Shown: positions 45,216 through 55,990 of the stretch, piece by piece
How the letters are laid out: each line of letters starts with the position of its first letter
Numbering within the stretch: the first letter of the stretch is position 1
Origin: Aedes albopictus
Taxonomy: Eukaryota; Arthropoda; Insecta; Diptera; Culicidae
Reading direction: 5' to 3'
Assembly: GCF_035046485.1 (NCBI RefSeq)
Contig: NC_085138.1
Coordinates: 363,075,238 to 363,139,237, forward strand
DNA: 64,000 nt
The notes under the pieces: model-generated
Database searches by the model: none
Told to the model about the DNA's origin: nothing
Seen by the model: the letters and a program-made list of their open reading frames with translations, nothing else
Made by a program: the position numbers and the translations under genes

Positions 45216-45610
45216 TTCGTCGCGTGGGTCTTTGCCGATTGTATCGAGTCGTATTTTCTCCTATGTTATTCGCAATGGGGATTTTTACGGGTGGCTTATT
45301 GGGCCTACGCCAACACTCCTGTCTCGCCGGAGGGCCATCGTGCCAGTTCTGTTTAACGTCCCAACCAACACTGGGACGACCACGCTGATGGGGCTACCAC
45401 CTTGGATCTAGCTGGGCGTGGTGCAGCGTTTCTTATTCAGCCGCTGGATGCCAGAACAGACGCTGTTTGAGCCGCACCTCCTTGGTGAACAGATGCTCGG
45501 GTCGTACCTCCTCAATCTAGCTGAAGTCAGAAGGACAACAGTGCCCAGGCTGCACTACCAGCTAAGCACACAACTCTTAGCTGGCGGCAGGGTGCAAAAT
45601 GTTCATAGTC
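45216..45610 (-). other. 5' leader of the RTE-type element
   Basis: Contains GGGCCTACGCCAACACTC and AGACGCTGTTTGAGCCGC segments resembling the leader region at 12.13-12.49 kb. No conserved ORF. Outer boundary approximate. Confidence 0.55.
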
Positions 45611-46029
45611 ATTGACTGAAAACAGCACGAATTTGAATGATTCTGCACTGAATATTCAAATCAATCAAATTCATTTTCGCTCTCCTTCTTCACACAGTCA
45701 GTCAATTCGTAGTCATTGAATATGAAGCCGATCGAGAAACATCTTCATAATTACCTACGTTTATGGCTACGATTCCTTCCAAAAACACTCCCCAACAATT
45801 AAATGAAAAAGATCCATGTAAAGCACCGTTAAATGTAATCAAAACGTTAATATTTTATCAGCAGTTTAACACTTTGTAAGATGTTTACAAATATTCATTG
45901 ACTCTCATTCAGTTGACAAACGAGTATCGAGCAGCTGAATATGAATATGCAGGCAAGTGAATGAAAATTGCCGCACGGTGAACTTCAACTCGTCTGCTCG
46001 AAAATTTTGCGCCCTGGGCTGGCGGTCTT
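45611..46029. other. Unassigned sequence with ATTCA/TGAAT-rich words
   Basis: TGAATATTCAAATCAATC and GAATATGAATATGC words at both ends hint at a degenerate foldback element, but no clean TIR was found. No gene. Confidence 0.3.
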
Positions 46030-46211
46030 TGTCATCGTTTGACCCGTGGAAGCATGAGGTAGGAACTTGTGAGGACCAGAGCTATATTGGACGCTCTCCT
46101 TATCGACTCACCGTTTTGCGTTTTGCAGCGTTCTGGAATATCCGCTGCAAGGTTCTCCAGTTCCACGACGAAGGACCTTTTCACCGCAGCGTCTTCCAGT
46201 CGGTGTGTGTT
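46030..46211 (-). pseudogene. Second endonuclease lineage, downstream piece
   Basis: The minus frame reads NTHRLEDAAVKRSFVVELEN and LAADIPE. This continues the protein fragment that stops at 46.6 kb (QEKKIGCLFNPS); a MITE separates the two. It is part of a non-LTR element distinct in wording from the other RTE copies. Confidence 0.75.
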
Positions 46212-46618
46212 CCCGAGCAGGAACGAATAACTGACCCATAACTGCAGCATACCAAAGCCAGGTATCATACCAAGACAAGGTATATTGGTCGGTTACCCAG
46301 GAATTGAAAATAACTTATTTTGGTATTTTGTAGGTATTGATAAAACACCTCAACGAGTTATTGGTTTGGTGTTGAGGACTGCTTGTGGTATTATTCAATT
46401 ATGGAAAAATCGCTATGTTTATGAAGAAATCGCCGATATTATTTAGGTGTTACCATACTAGATGCCATTATTCAAGTGTTATGCACAGAATACACGCCAG
46501 TTATTATTTTAGGTATTTTACCTCTTAGGCAGGGCTCCTTAATACCTCATTCAGGTTGTACGTATTCGGTTTTCCATACCTGAGTTAGGTATTCTTCAGC
46601 TAGTTTCTCCTGCTTGGG
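46212..46618. mobile_element. 0.4-kb MITE, TIR CCCRAGCAGGA
   Basis: Left end CCCGAGCAGGA (46212-46222), right end TCCTGCTTGGG (46608-46618). The interrupted endonuclease frame resumes across it when one TT is counted as duplicated. The interior has many GGTATT/AATACC and GGTAT..ATACC words. No ORF. Confidence 0.75.
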
Positions 46619-47440
46619 TTGAACAGGCACCCGATTTTCTTCTCCTGTCGATGGATCCTAGCAATGCGCAGCCGGATCTCGCCGATTAGGAGATGATGGT
46701 CGGATGCAATGTCGGCGCTACGTTTGTTCCACGCATCAAGAAGGCTCCGTCTCCATTTCCGGTTGATGCAAATGTGGTCGATTTGATTTTCCGTGATGTC
46801 ACCAGGGGAAGCCCATGCCACAAAACTCTGCAAACAGCTCTCCGTTTTCGTTCATTTCTCCAGGACCATGGCGTTCCATGTAGTGGTCATAGTCCGAGTT
46901 GTCGGAACCAACCTTCACGTTGAAGTCGCCCATAAGGATCATGATATTACCTTTCAGAATCTTGTCCACGACAGCATTCAGTTGACTGTAAAAGTTGTTT
47001 TCGTCTTGCAATTCGGCAGCATCGGTTGGCACGTAACATTGGATCATGGTAAGGTTTCGAACCCGTATTCTGAATGTGGCTACAATTATCCTCTCATAAA
47101 TAGGTTCCCACTTCGTGAGTGCAGCGTGGGCGTGAGCGCTGAGCAGGAAACCAACTTCACAGTGGCGAGGAGCGTGTTCACCTCGTAGGCCAGAGTATAG
47201 TAGAAAATAACCCGACGTGACGCCAATCTATGTTCTCCAAAGTTCGGCCAACCGGCTTCGCTCAGTCCTGAGATCTCAAGCTTCATACTGCATGCCTCAT
47301 TGGCTGCCAGTTTACCCTGCTGGGCTAGGGTAAATACGTTCGAAGTTCTAATTCTTGTCCGTTGTTTTGCGCCAAAAGTCGGTTGCCGTTGAATCAGTTC
47401 GTAATCTTTCATTTTCGGTTTCTGTAATGAATAACTGTAT
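46619..47440 (-). pseudogene. Second endonuclease lineage (RTE/BovB-like), upstream piece
   Basis: Read leftwards in three frame blocks. 47412-47086: RIRTSNVFTLAQQGKLAANE, KLEISGLSEAGWPNFGEHRL (in relatives the Glu of this block is catalytic). 47047-46799: MIQCYVPTDAAELQDENNFY, ILMGDFNVKVGSDN and HGPGEMNENGELFAEFCG. Then 46833-46619: DITENQIDHICINRKWRRSL and RSADIASDHHLLIGEIRLRI (the SDH box). These are the ordered motifs of an APE-type endonuclease of the RTE/BovB kind. Frameshifts separate the blocks. No RT domain follows in the window; the protein continues briefly at 46030-46211. Confidence 0.87.
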
Positions 47441-47688
47441 AGGTTCAGAAAACTCAGCTGTTATACACAATCTGTCCCATTTGAAACAAAACTCGGAGAA
47501 ATAAAAGAATAAGTTCGTTAGTAATTCATTCGCGGCTCTGGATGAAGTGTAAATACGTGTTACGTATCTAACCAATTCAACATACAATAAAAAAAATCCT
47601 AAAACAAAAACTCCAAACGATAACAAACACCACAGTAAAACAATAAACTTTCCCATCAGGAATTTCTCGACCGACGACTCTCGAATAC

Positions 47689-48003
47689 CTAGAAGAAAGA
47701 ACGCCAACGATGCAGATGGAAATGCTCTGGCTTGAATTGAAACCCGCCCCGGTTTATTCGTTTTGGCGACACTGAACTGAAAGCTGTCGGAAAATGCTCC
47801 ATATGGTAGGTGGTAGTGACGGTAGGCCCACTCAACAAAACACTTCCCAACCGGGACACGTGGGATTTCATGGGAAAGGCTCCAGACTGGCAGAACGGTA
47901 GCACATACCGACGTAGGTACGTTCCATTTGCTGAATATGAGTGGGTGGAACAGATCAAACTAGCGACAATGACGACAACGAAAACATAGAGAATGTTTTT
48001 CAT
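47689..48003 (-). CDS. Possible small secreted protein, unknown function
   Basis: The minus frame runs 48054-47689. I prefer the internal ATG at 48003, which gives a 104-residue product starting MKN followed by a hydrophobic core (ILYVFVVVIVASLICS) and a likely signal-peptidase site near STHSYS/A. The mature part is about 80 residues with one Cys and is rich in Ser, Arg, Phe and His (C-terminus FKPEHFHLHRWRSFF). The region 47.45-48.1 kb is free of recognised repeats, unlike its surroundings. An overlapping downstream minus frame (47348-47707) also begins with a hydrophobic segment (FIVLLWCLLSFGVFVLGFF); the two could be exons joined by splicing, or chance. I recognise no family, and a chance ORF with a hydrophobic start remains possible. 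Confidence 0.35.
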   Translation of the reverse strand: MKNILYVFVVVIVASLICSTHSYSANGTYLRRYVLPFCQSGAFPMKSHVSRLGSVLLSGPTVTTTYHMEHFPTAFSSVSPKRINRGGFQFKPEHFHLHRWRSFF

Positions 48004-48059
48004 TTCGATGTTTGTGCGGAAGCGTTGGCACGTTTTGTTTTCGTTTATTTCCATTATTA

Positions 48060-48534
48060 CTAATTTTGAAGTTTTGGAAATAATGTTATTGATAAAAGAG
48101 TGTGGAAGCTTTGCGAAACGTTTGGTTGTTAAAAATTAGGAGGTGCATACAAAATAATGATTGTAATATAATTCCAGACACATAAATAAGAAGCTGATAA
48201 TTTTTTTTTTAAATACACGCTAAGTACTAGGAAAGAATGTAATCAGTTTTGTACCTTTTTGAAAAGTCGGTACAAAAATCGGTTTCGAAGGCTAAATATC
48301 ATACTTTCCAATTATATGAGAGCTAGTATTAATTGGTGAGCTCATTCCATGATACTATTGGTTCCCATTGATTTTCATTGATTAATCAACAGGGATTTCT
48401 AAAATTCTAGAATAATAGTTTTGTCTTTAGCATTCCTGTTGTTGTTTGGTGAGCTATACCTTCATTAAAATTTCTTGATAGTTGGATCATCATGCCTCTT
48501 ACCGTGTATGAAAACCAATTTTAAAATAATTACT
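48060..48534. other. Unassigned AT-rich sequence
   Basis: No gene or repeat structure recognised. It lies upstream of the possible secreted-protein ORF, but no promoter motif could be assigned. Confidence 0.3.
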
Positions 48535-49036
48535 CCGGTTCGGAATACCTCTGGAATTTCGTTCGGGAATTTCTTCTGGAACATCCTTCAGAAATTCCTC
48601 TGGAATTTCCTTCAGGAATTCCTCTGGAATTTCCTTCAGAAATTCCTCTAGAATTTCCTTTGAGTACTACTCTGGAATTTTTCTGGAATTTCCTTCGTGA
48701 ATTCCTTTGGAATTTTCTTCAGGAATTCTTTTTGAATTTCCTCCGGAAACTCTTCTGGGAGTTCCTTCGGGAATTCTCCTGAGCATTTATTTTCATTTCT
48801 CTGAAATTTCCTTCAGGAATTCCTCTGAAAATTTCTTTAGGAATCTCTCAAGAAGTTCTGTCAAGAATCCCTCTGGAAGTTCTTTCAGGAATTCCTCTGG
48901 AAGTTCCTTCAGGAATTTCACTGAAAGTTTCTTCAGGAATTTCTGTGGAAGTACCTCAGGAATTCCTCTGGAGAGATTCCATTGGATGTTTTTAGGAATT
49001 CCTCTAGAAGTTCTTTAGTAATTCTTGAAGGAACTC
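48535..49036. repeat. 12-bp repeat tract, best-preserved copy
   Basis: Here the 12-bp unit is clear: CCTCTGGAATTT and CCTTCAGGAATT alternate as a 24-bp unit for several consecutive copies from about 48590. Pyrimidine-rich on plus. The plus ORF 48707-49018 is a Ser/Phe/Arg/Asn repeat frame. Confidence 0.9.
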
Positions 49037-49126
49037 CCAGAGGAATTTATTTATTTATTCGTCGTCAATCATATGTAGACCATTTGTTACAACTATGTTT
49101 TCTTAACCTAACATTATTTTTTTAGT
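49037..49126 (-). repeat. LINE 3' tail fragment with (AAAT)n
   Basis: Minus strand: GGTCTACATATGATTGACGA then CGAATAAATAAATAAATTCC. A short 3' end with a tetranucleotide tail, inserted at a point where the flanking 12-bp repeat changes orientation. Confidence 0.6.
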
Positions 49127-49320
49127 AACGAATTACATTCAATTGTCTCTGAAAGAACTTCCAGAGAAATTCCTGGAGCAGCATCCAAAGGAATTACTGG
49201 AGAAGCCTCCAGTGAAATTTTTCAAAGAACTTTCAGAGGTTTTCGGGAAGGAACCTCAGTAGAATTTCTGAAGGAACATCCGAAAGAATTCCTGAAGGAA
49301 CTTCAGGAACATGGCCAAGT
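49127..49320. repeat. 12-bp repeat tract, purine-rich on plus
   Basis: GAAAGAACTTCCAGAG/GAATTCCTGAAGGAAC words, inverted relative to 48535-49036. Confidence 0.7.
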
Positions 49321-50876
49321 GGTTTCACATAGAAAGTTTATACTTGTAATTGCAAATTCATGAAGTTTGATAGGTCGCACGCTATGGTTTGGCTCAGGTC
49401 GGTGATTGGTCACTTCCCTGGGGTCGTGGAATCTGTAACGTGGCCAGGTGGTTCCCAGAGAGTTCGTGAAGGCTTCCGGATATTGTCGAAACATTTTACC
49501 GAGTTTTTGCAGGATAAATAGCCTAGAAATAGTGCGAAAATCACAAATTCTGGAGTTCTCTGGTCCAAGATAATCTATTACCCCAACGGAATCCGGAATA
49601 TCTCCGGAACCACTTGACCAATCCAATCCATCCAATCCATCAAAACTAGGGCAAAATCACGATTCAACCGTGCCAAAAGAATTCAAATCGGTAAAGATTT
49701 GACTAAGTTTGAGCAAATTGAAGGTAAAAATGATGTGCCAAAAAGTATGTTAGTACAGCAAAGGTCTTACGGTAAGGGACGAATGACCTTCGGGTTAAAG
49801 TCCCTCGACAACAACAATAGAAGAATAGAGACAGCAAAGGTTAATTAAAAAGTATCAAAAACTAAAAAAGCAGTCCACTCAAGTTAACAACATTCATTTC
49901 CATATATGTAATACACTTATAAAAGTACAATCAAGCATAATAAAAGCACAAAACCACATGTGTTTCAAATATGAACTGCGTGGTTTACCAGTGCCAATAG
50001 AAAAATAAAAGAAAAATTGAAATTTCTCCATTCCAAAGCCTCCCCATCTCGCCAATATTTGTTTTTCATTATCAGCAGTCCGGCGAGTTAGTTCCTTCCG
50101 TTGCCTTCATGTCCTGCTGCTTGAGGTTTCGAGTGTATATGTTCCACAATACTGTGGTGGGTGGCACTGGCTGTCGTTTCCAGCTTTCCATTTCTCAAAT
50201 CGTTTTTTTTTTCTCTTCTTCGAACGTACATTTTCTTGGGAACTGGCTGCTCCTACTTCCACAGTCGTTTTAGATGCATACCTACCTACCCATGGGTGGG
50301 AACAGTATTCACAACTCTGCCGAGGAAAATGTACGTGATTGGAATTCAGGATGTAGGGAAAACGAAGAAAAAACCTTGCAAATGATATTGGCTTGCTGGA
50401 AACTGGGTTAGCGAAGCATGTTTTGCTATTTGTTGCATTTGTCATCCATCGATGACGAAGGTGAGATTGTTGGTGGTGTAGGCCCGGTGTAAGAAGCTAC
50501 CGGATGCTGAACAGGAAGAACAGAAAAATCGCTCGCATATTTGGGTTACGAGCACACAGTGGTGGTTATTTTTGTTCTGGTAAACTCATTTCCGTGTTTG
50601 GATTTTGGTAAAGCTTTCCAGTGGAACGCCGAATCCATTTATACCTGGTACAGGTACGACATTTTTTTTTTTGTATTTAGCTCAGAGCGATTTTCAATCG
50701 GATTCCTTTCCATTTCACTCAAATTTTCAGATCAGTGCATTTAATGGATTTAATCCTTAGTTTATAAAGAAAAGACTGTTCCAGAAAATAGAAATTGATT
50801 GATTTAAATACATTAACACAGGGGTTTTCAGATCGTGCATCGTGATGCACTTGGTTTACAGCCTTTTCAAGTTCAT
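49321..50876. other. Unassigned sequence, no gene seen
   Basis: About 49320-49640 contains GTGGCCAGGTGGTTCC/CCGGAATATCTCCGGAACC words resembling a degenerate tandem repeat. About 49770-49820 has a GGGAC...GTCCC stem with an ACCTTCGGGT inner hairpin followed by CGACAACAACAATAG, possibly another retroelement 3' end. ORFs are overlapping and featureless. Confidence 0.35.
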
Positions 50877-51019
50877 CCCAAGTAACACTTTCATGACCAA
50901 TTAGTCTTGTAGAGGTTTTGAAAACCGTCATAAAATCTTAATTTTTTTATTTTTATTTTATGATGGTTCTAAAAACGTATTCTAATACTTTTGACAGAAA
51001 AATGTAACTTTGATCGTGA
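50877..51019. repeat. Outer AT-rich repeat, uninterrupted copy
   Basis: CCCAAGTAACACTTTCATGA then CCAATTAGTCTTGTAGAGG and the GATGGTT/AACCGTC and AAAAATGTAACTTTGAT segments align with the interrupted copy at 24272-24578. It serves as the paralogous empty site for the MITE at 24283-24443. Confidence 0.75.
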
Positions 51020-51339
51020 CGTACAAAAAATCACCTGTACTTACTTGTACTTCAGGAAGGGTTGTGAATATCATAAAGGATCTCGGGATTAATCTTACAA
51101 TAATCTCGTCTGAGATCGATCCAAAATCTCTACTGGTTTTACCTGGCATACGAGAAATCGATATTTGGTGAAGTAAATCTACCATAGATCTGATCATAAA
51201 TAAGTGTGAAAGCGATTTGAAGCTCCCAAGAAATCGCTAATGTACCTTCAAACACATTATTTAAAATCTCAGGAGAATTCCTATTATCAATAAGTATCTT
51301 TGTGGACATTTTACCAAGGATCGTACTATGGGAGTCTGG

Positions 51340-52769
51340 GGGAAATTTGATATGCTGCCAAGGTCCTATGATGGATTTTTCCACAATCTTGTGAGAGATT
51401 TCTGCGAAAGATTCTGCCCAAAATGCCGATAAAAATTCTCGCTGAATCCTACGATAGGTTTCCCCAGAATTTTAATATGGACTACTAAGAAATTTTTAAA
51501 AAAGTTTTTGCAGAATTTAGAGATATTTTTCCCAGAATCTTAAGAGAGGTTTCCTAGAGTCCTGAGAAAGTATCATTAGCGATTTTTGAGAAGCATTCTC
51601 TAAAAACCCTAATTAAAACTCCTCCAGAATCTTTAAACCTATTATCCCAAAATTTTGAGAGGAATTCGCAGAAAAAAATCCCTCGGAATCCTTAAAGGGT
51701 TTACCCCCGAAAATTAATCTTCATGGGCCATCCTAAAATCATCACAAGATTCCGAAAAGTGTTTACAGAATCCAGAAACAGATTGTCGCATTTTTTCAAA
51801 GAAATTTTTTCATAATCCTAATTTAAGAATGCTAAAAAAATCTCTAAAATTATGCAAGGAATTTTCCTAAAATCCTGACATAAGGTGCAATTTATTCGGA
51901 ATTTGAAGTAAAAATATTCCTTAGAAGGATTCCTCCAGTTGACGGCCAAGGATTCTCCCAGACGCTGAGATGCATTCTGAGAATCTTGAGATGAATTGCC
52001 TCGGAATCCTAAGAGGGATACTCACAGGGCAATTTCTCCAGAAACTTGAGAAAATTACCCAAGATTTTTAAAAAGGATTCTCCCAAAGTCTCAGAAATCA
52101 ATCCAGAATCCTGAGACTGGTTCACCAAAAGCCTAGGGAAAGATTCTCAGAAAATAATCTTCCGGAATTCTGAAAGCAATTCTATTCAGAATCCTTACTT
52201 GGTTTACCTAAGAATTCTAATCTTTAAGGGCCTCCTCATAATCCTTAAGAGTTTCTCACAAAATTCCGAAAGGTGTCCAACGAATCCGGAAAGAGATTCT
52301 CGCATTTAAACAGATTTTCCCTAAATCTTGATGTGAGCTCTTACATAATTCTGAGATCGATATAATCCTGAGAGGGATTCCTTTATATAATGGAGAGGGA
52401 TTCTCCCAACGCACAGATATGGGCCGAGTCGAATGTAGACGACTCCCACGTACATCAGAGGACACGCATGCCTTAGTTTGACCGGTAAGAGAAGTAGAGA
52501 TTCTCCTAGACATCTTAGATGGATTCTCTCAAAACCCTGAAAAGCATTACCCCAGAATACTGTGAGAGTGCCCTCCAGATTCCAAAGAGAGATTTTCCCA
52601 GAAACCTGAGATTGATGCTTCCAAAATCCTGAGAGAGATTCTCCTAGAACCCTAAGAGGCCAGGATTATCTGGGATTGATTCTCTCAAAATCCTGGGGAA
52701 AATTATCTAAAAGTTAAGCGAGACTTCACCACAAAATCATGAGAGGGATTCCTCCAGATTACTGAGAGG
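51340..52769. repeat. Degenerate repeat tract, 23-25-bp variant
   Basis: Units resemble CCTGAGAGGGATTCTCCCAG followed by AAT. This is related in style to the 12-bp tract but has a GAGAGGGATTCTCCC core. No gene; the minus ORF 52256-52513 is repeat-derived. Confidence 0.75.
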
Positions 52770-52770
52770 C

Positions 52771-53109
52771 TCCGGAATGCTGGCTTTCTCAGTCTTGGGT
52801 AAATCAAAACGTTTTGGCTTTTTATTAAGCCTTTTTCAAGGGGTAAGCTGTCAGTCAGGGTCAGTCTATCGTCTAGTGTAGTGCATGTCGTTGATAATTA
52901 CCGTAGTGTCCCAGTGTCCCAAAATTGTAGAACTAATGTACAAAATTGTATACAAGAAGCTCCCTCCTAAAAATCCGGCAACACTTTATGTAACGAGGAA
53001 CGGTTGACAGCTTACCCCTTGAAAAAGGCTTAATAAAAAGCCGAAACGTCGGGAAAAGCAAAACTTGCCGTTTTGATTTACCCAAGACTGAGAAAGCCAG
53101 CATTCCGGA
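52771..53109. mobile_element. Foldback MITE, about 339 bp
   Basis: The arms start TCCGGAATGCTGGCTTTCTC and end GAGAAAGCCAGCATTCCGGA; each contains TTATTAAGCCTTTTTCAAGG or its complement. The left arm lacks about 26 bp that the right arm has (53042-53070 region, with CCGAAACGTCGGG). ATTACTGAGAGG occurs before the element (52758-52769) and again at 53143-53154, so the inserted unit may extend to 53142. Confidence 0.82.
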
Positions 53110-53142
53110 ATCGATATATTTCAGTCGTACTCACCCAGCACA

Positions 53143-55020
53143 ATTACTGAGAGGGATTCTTCCTGAAACATGATCTTGAAAGTGGAACTGACAGAAATTC
53201 TCCCAGAATTCTTAGAAGAATTCTCCGATACTTCTGTGATGGGTTTTCTCAGAATCCTGAGAAATTCTCAGAGTTCTGTGATGGATTTTTTAGAATAGTG
53301 AGAGTCATTATGGCAGAATTGCACCAGAAATATTACCGATTTTTTTCAAGCTTACGAAAGAGATTCTCCTAGAACTCTGAGATGGGTACTCCTAGAATAC
53401 TGAAAGGGATTTTCAGAAAATTCTGAGATTGATTTTCCCTGAATCGTGAGAGGAATAATCCTACAACCCCGAGAGGGATTCTTTCAGATTACGGAGAAAA
53501 AAATTCTTCAGAATCCTGAGATGGATTCTTCAATAATTACTGAGAGGTATTATCCCAGAATCCTTGAATGAATTCACAGAGAGTTCTGAGATTTTCTCAG
53601 AAATCTGAGAGCTATTTTCCCAAAATCCTGAGAGGAATTGCTTCAGATTCCGGAAGGGGATTCTCTCGGCCTCTGAGTTGAATTCTGCCCGAATCATGAG
53701 AGGATTCTTTTAGAATCTAGACATTCTCAGAGTGTTCTGTTATGGATTTTTTCAAATTCCTGAGATGCATTATCCCAGATAGCTGAAACAGATACAGAAG
53801 AGAATTCTTCCAATACCTTGAAACTGATTCTTGCAGAATCCTGAGAGGTATTATCCCGGTATCCTGGGATAGATTCCCCAGGAATACTGAGAGAAATTAT
53901 TCCTGGTTTTTGCGAGAATTATGAGAGATTTCTCAAGCTTGCAGCGAGGGATTCTGCCTGAACCCTGAGATGGATAGCGGATCCTGAAAGAGATTCTCAG
54001 ATAATTCTAAGATAGATTTCCCTCGAAAAGAGGAATTATGCCACAATCCTGAGAGAGATTTCTTCAGATTCTGAAGAAGGATTCTCTCATTACCTTGAGA
54101 TGGATTCTCCTAGAGCCGAGAAGAACTCACTTAGCTTCCTGAGAGGAATTGTCTCTAAATCCTGAGAAGGATTCTCTCAAAACCGTGGGATGAATTATTC
54201 CAAAATCCTGAGATGGTGCCTTCCTACAACCTTGAGAGGAGGTCGCTGAAGATTTTCGACTGAAAATTCTAAGGATTCTCCCAAAACCCTGAAATGAATG
54301 CTCCCAGAATCATTCGATGAATTCTGACATAATTCCGAGATGTTTTTTTTTTTCAGATTCCTGTAGATTTCAGACAGGGATCCTCCCAAATGGAAATGGA
54401 TTTACTGAGAATCCAGAGAGAAATTTATCAAATAAATATTAAAAATTAAATATTAGATTATTACATTTGGCAAGATATTAGGTTCAGCAGCATCATATGG
54501 GAGTTTCCTGAAGATCGCGAAGAAGGATGATCACATAAATCTTAAATGGATACTCCCACAATCTTGAGAGAGATTCTACCAGAGTCCTGAGATGAATGTT
54601 CAGAGAATTCAGAGATGGATTTTATCTGGAACGTGAGAAGAATTATCCCACAAGGAGCCGTTCATGAATGATTTAGCATTTTAGAGGAAATGAGGAATAC
54701 TATTTACAGATTTCTTCAGAAATTATTTACGAATGCCAAGAAGTATCCTTCAAGTAATTAATGCAAGGCTTAGATTTCCATCTAGAATTCTTCAGAACAT
54801 ATTTCAAGAATTCCTACGAGATTTTTTCAAAGACTTCTTTACTATTTCTTCCAAAAAATCTCTTGAAGATCGAAATATTCATTCAAAATTTCTCTAAGGA
54901 TCTTATTAGAAACTCCTTCGAAGGTTAACAAGAATTTCATATTGGATTTATTCAATAATTTTGTAAAGGATTCTACCGAGGATTACTTTTGGGGTTTTCC
55001 AGGGATTTCTTTTCACTAAT
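53143..55020. repeat. Degenerate repeat tract, 23-25-bp variant grading to 12-bp
   Basis: Repeated ATCCTGAGAGGNATTMTCCC words to about 54.65 kb, then TTCTTCAAG/TTCAAGAATTCC words. The minus ORF 54195-54389 is repeat-derived. Confidence 0.75.
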
Positions 55021-55370
55021 CTATCACATAACGCCTGGCATCCACGCACCAGTGTGAACCCATTGCCTACCATATCCCACCAACGATCCGACATACGCAT
55101 GAATTTGTGCAGACGCAGAGGTATATTCGGTCTGCTGTGGATACAATCATCACTTCCTTCCCCTTTCCCACATAGACCTGCAACCTGACGGGGCAGGCGC
55201 CATTGTCGCCAAAAATTAGAATATCACCAACACTCTCACACTGAAGATGCCTGCTTAGTCCAAGGCAGATTTCTCATTGGTTCCTTGTGCGAGTTAAGTT
55301 TGTCTGGCGATACTGAAGTAGCATCCACGGGCGGTCCATCAAGCTCAAGCTAAAGCTCTTACACATGTTA
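55021..55370. other. GC-richer insert of unknown identity
   Basis: A sharply different block (CACGCACCAGTGTGAACCC, GACGGGGCAGGCGCCATTG, GCGGTCCATCAAGCTCAAGC) lies between repeat tracts. It may be a non-coding retroelement piece. No ORF or TIR found. Confidence 0.35.
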
Positions 55371-55379
55371 ATCCAAGAA

Positions 55380-55599
55380 ATTCTAAAGATTTCTCTAGAG
55401 AATCCCTTGAGTGTTTTTACCTGAAATGTTTTAAAAATTTCTCAATTCCTCCTTCAGAAATTCAAATAAAAAATGTAAGATTTCCTTCATGAATGTTCAC
55501 AGAAATTCCTCCAAAAAATGCCACTGACTGGAGTTCCTTCAATGAACTTTTGGAGCATTCTTCCAAGGTTTCCATTAGAAATTTTACTTTTGATACCAT
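55380..55599. repeat. Degenerate 12-bp repeat tract
   Basis: TTCCTCCTTCAGAAATTC-type words. Confidence 0.5.
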
Positions 55600-55718
55600 C
55601 CTCGGTCGCGCCCAATGCTCGCCAGGTCACGCTTCACCTGGTCCGCCCATCGTGCTCTCTGCGCTCCATGCCTTCTTGTGCCAACCGGATCAGTTGCAAA
55701 CACCAGCTTTGCAGCTTT
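55600..55718 (-). pseudogene. RTE-type C-terminal fragment, 39 codons
   Basis: The minus strand reads KLVFATDPVGTRRHGAQRAR then WADQVKRDLASIGRDRGW without a stop. It parallels the segment near the C-terminus of the RTE copy at 42.1-42.25 kb (MVLESYPTGTRRRGAQRSRW and onward). It is too short to be listed as an ORF of its own and is embedded in repeat tract, so it is a remnant of a further RTE-type copy. Confidence 0.75.
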
Positions 55719-55990
55719 TCATCAAGTATTCTTCTTAAAAAATTCTTTCGAGGATATCTTCTACGAATTATCTAGGAATTAAAGATAGACTTTAAGGATT
55801 TCTTAACAAATTCCTCCAAGATTTCCTTCAAAAGCTACTCCAGCGATTGCTTCGGTAACTCCTCCAAGCGTTTTCCTTGAAACTGCCCCACGTGATCCCT
55901 TCAGCAATTTCCCAGAGGAATCCTTTAGGAATTTCATCGAGGATTTAGAGATTCTTTCATACGATTTTTCAGAAATGCTCCCGAGCAGGG
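55719..55990. repeat. Degenerate 12-bp repeat tract
   Basis: TTCCTCCAAGATTTCCTTCA-type words. Confidence 0.5.

Larger units (their letters stand above)
42052..45610 (-). mobile_element. Near full-length, degenerate RTE-type retrotransposon
   Basis: The element reads leftwards: 5' leader (about 45.2-45.6 kb), endonuclease, RT, C-terminal domain and a very short 3' UTR ending near GGTAAGGTAAGTAATG (about 42052). Its ORF would run from about 45.2 kb to 42070. Visible lesions in order: a frameshift near 44945, a TAA near 43826, a 160-bp MITE, a TTAG duplication near 42955, and a TGA at about 42562. It appears to be inserted into the 3' part of another non-LTR element (41731-42051). Confidence 0.85.

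Noticed and set aside
48707..49018. Serine-rich 103-residue plus ORF
   Set aside because: Direct translation of the cleanest 24-bp repeat array.
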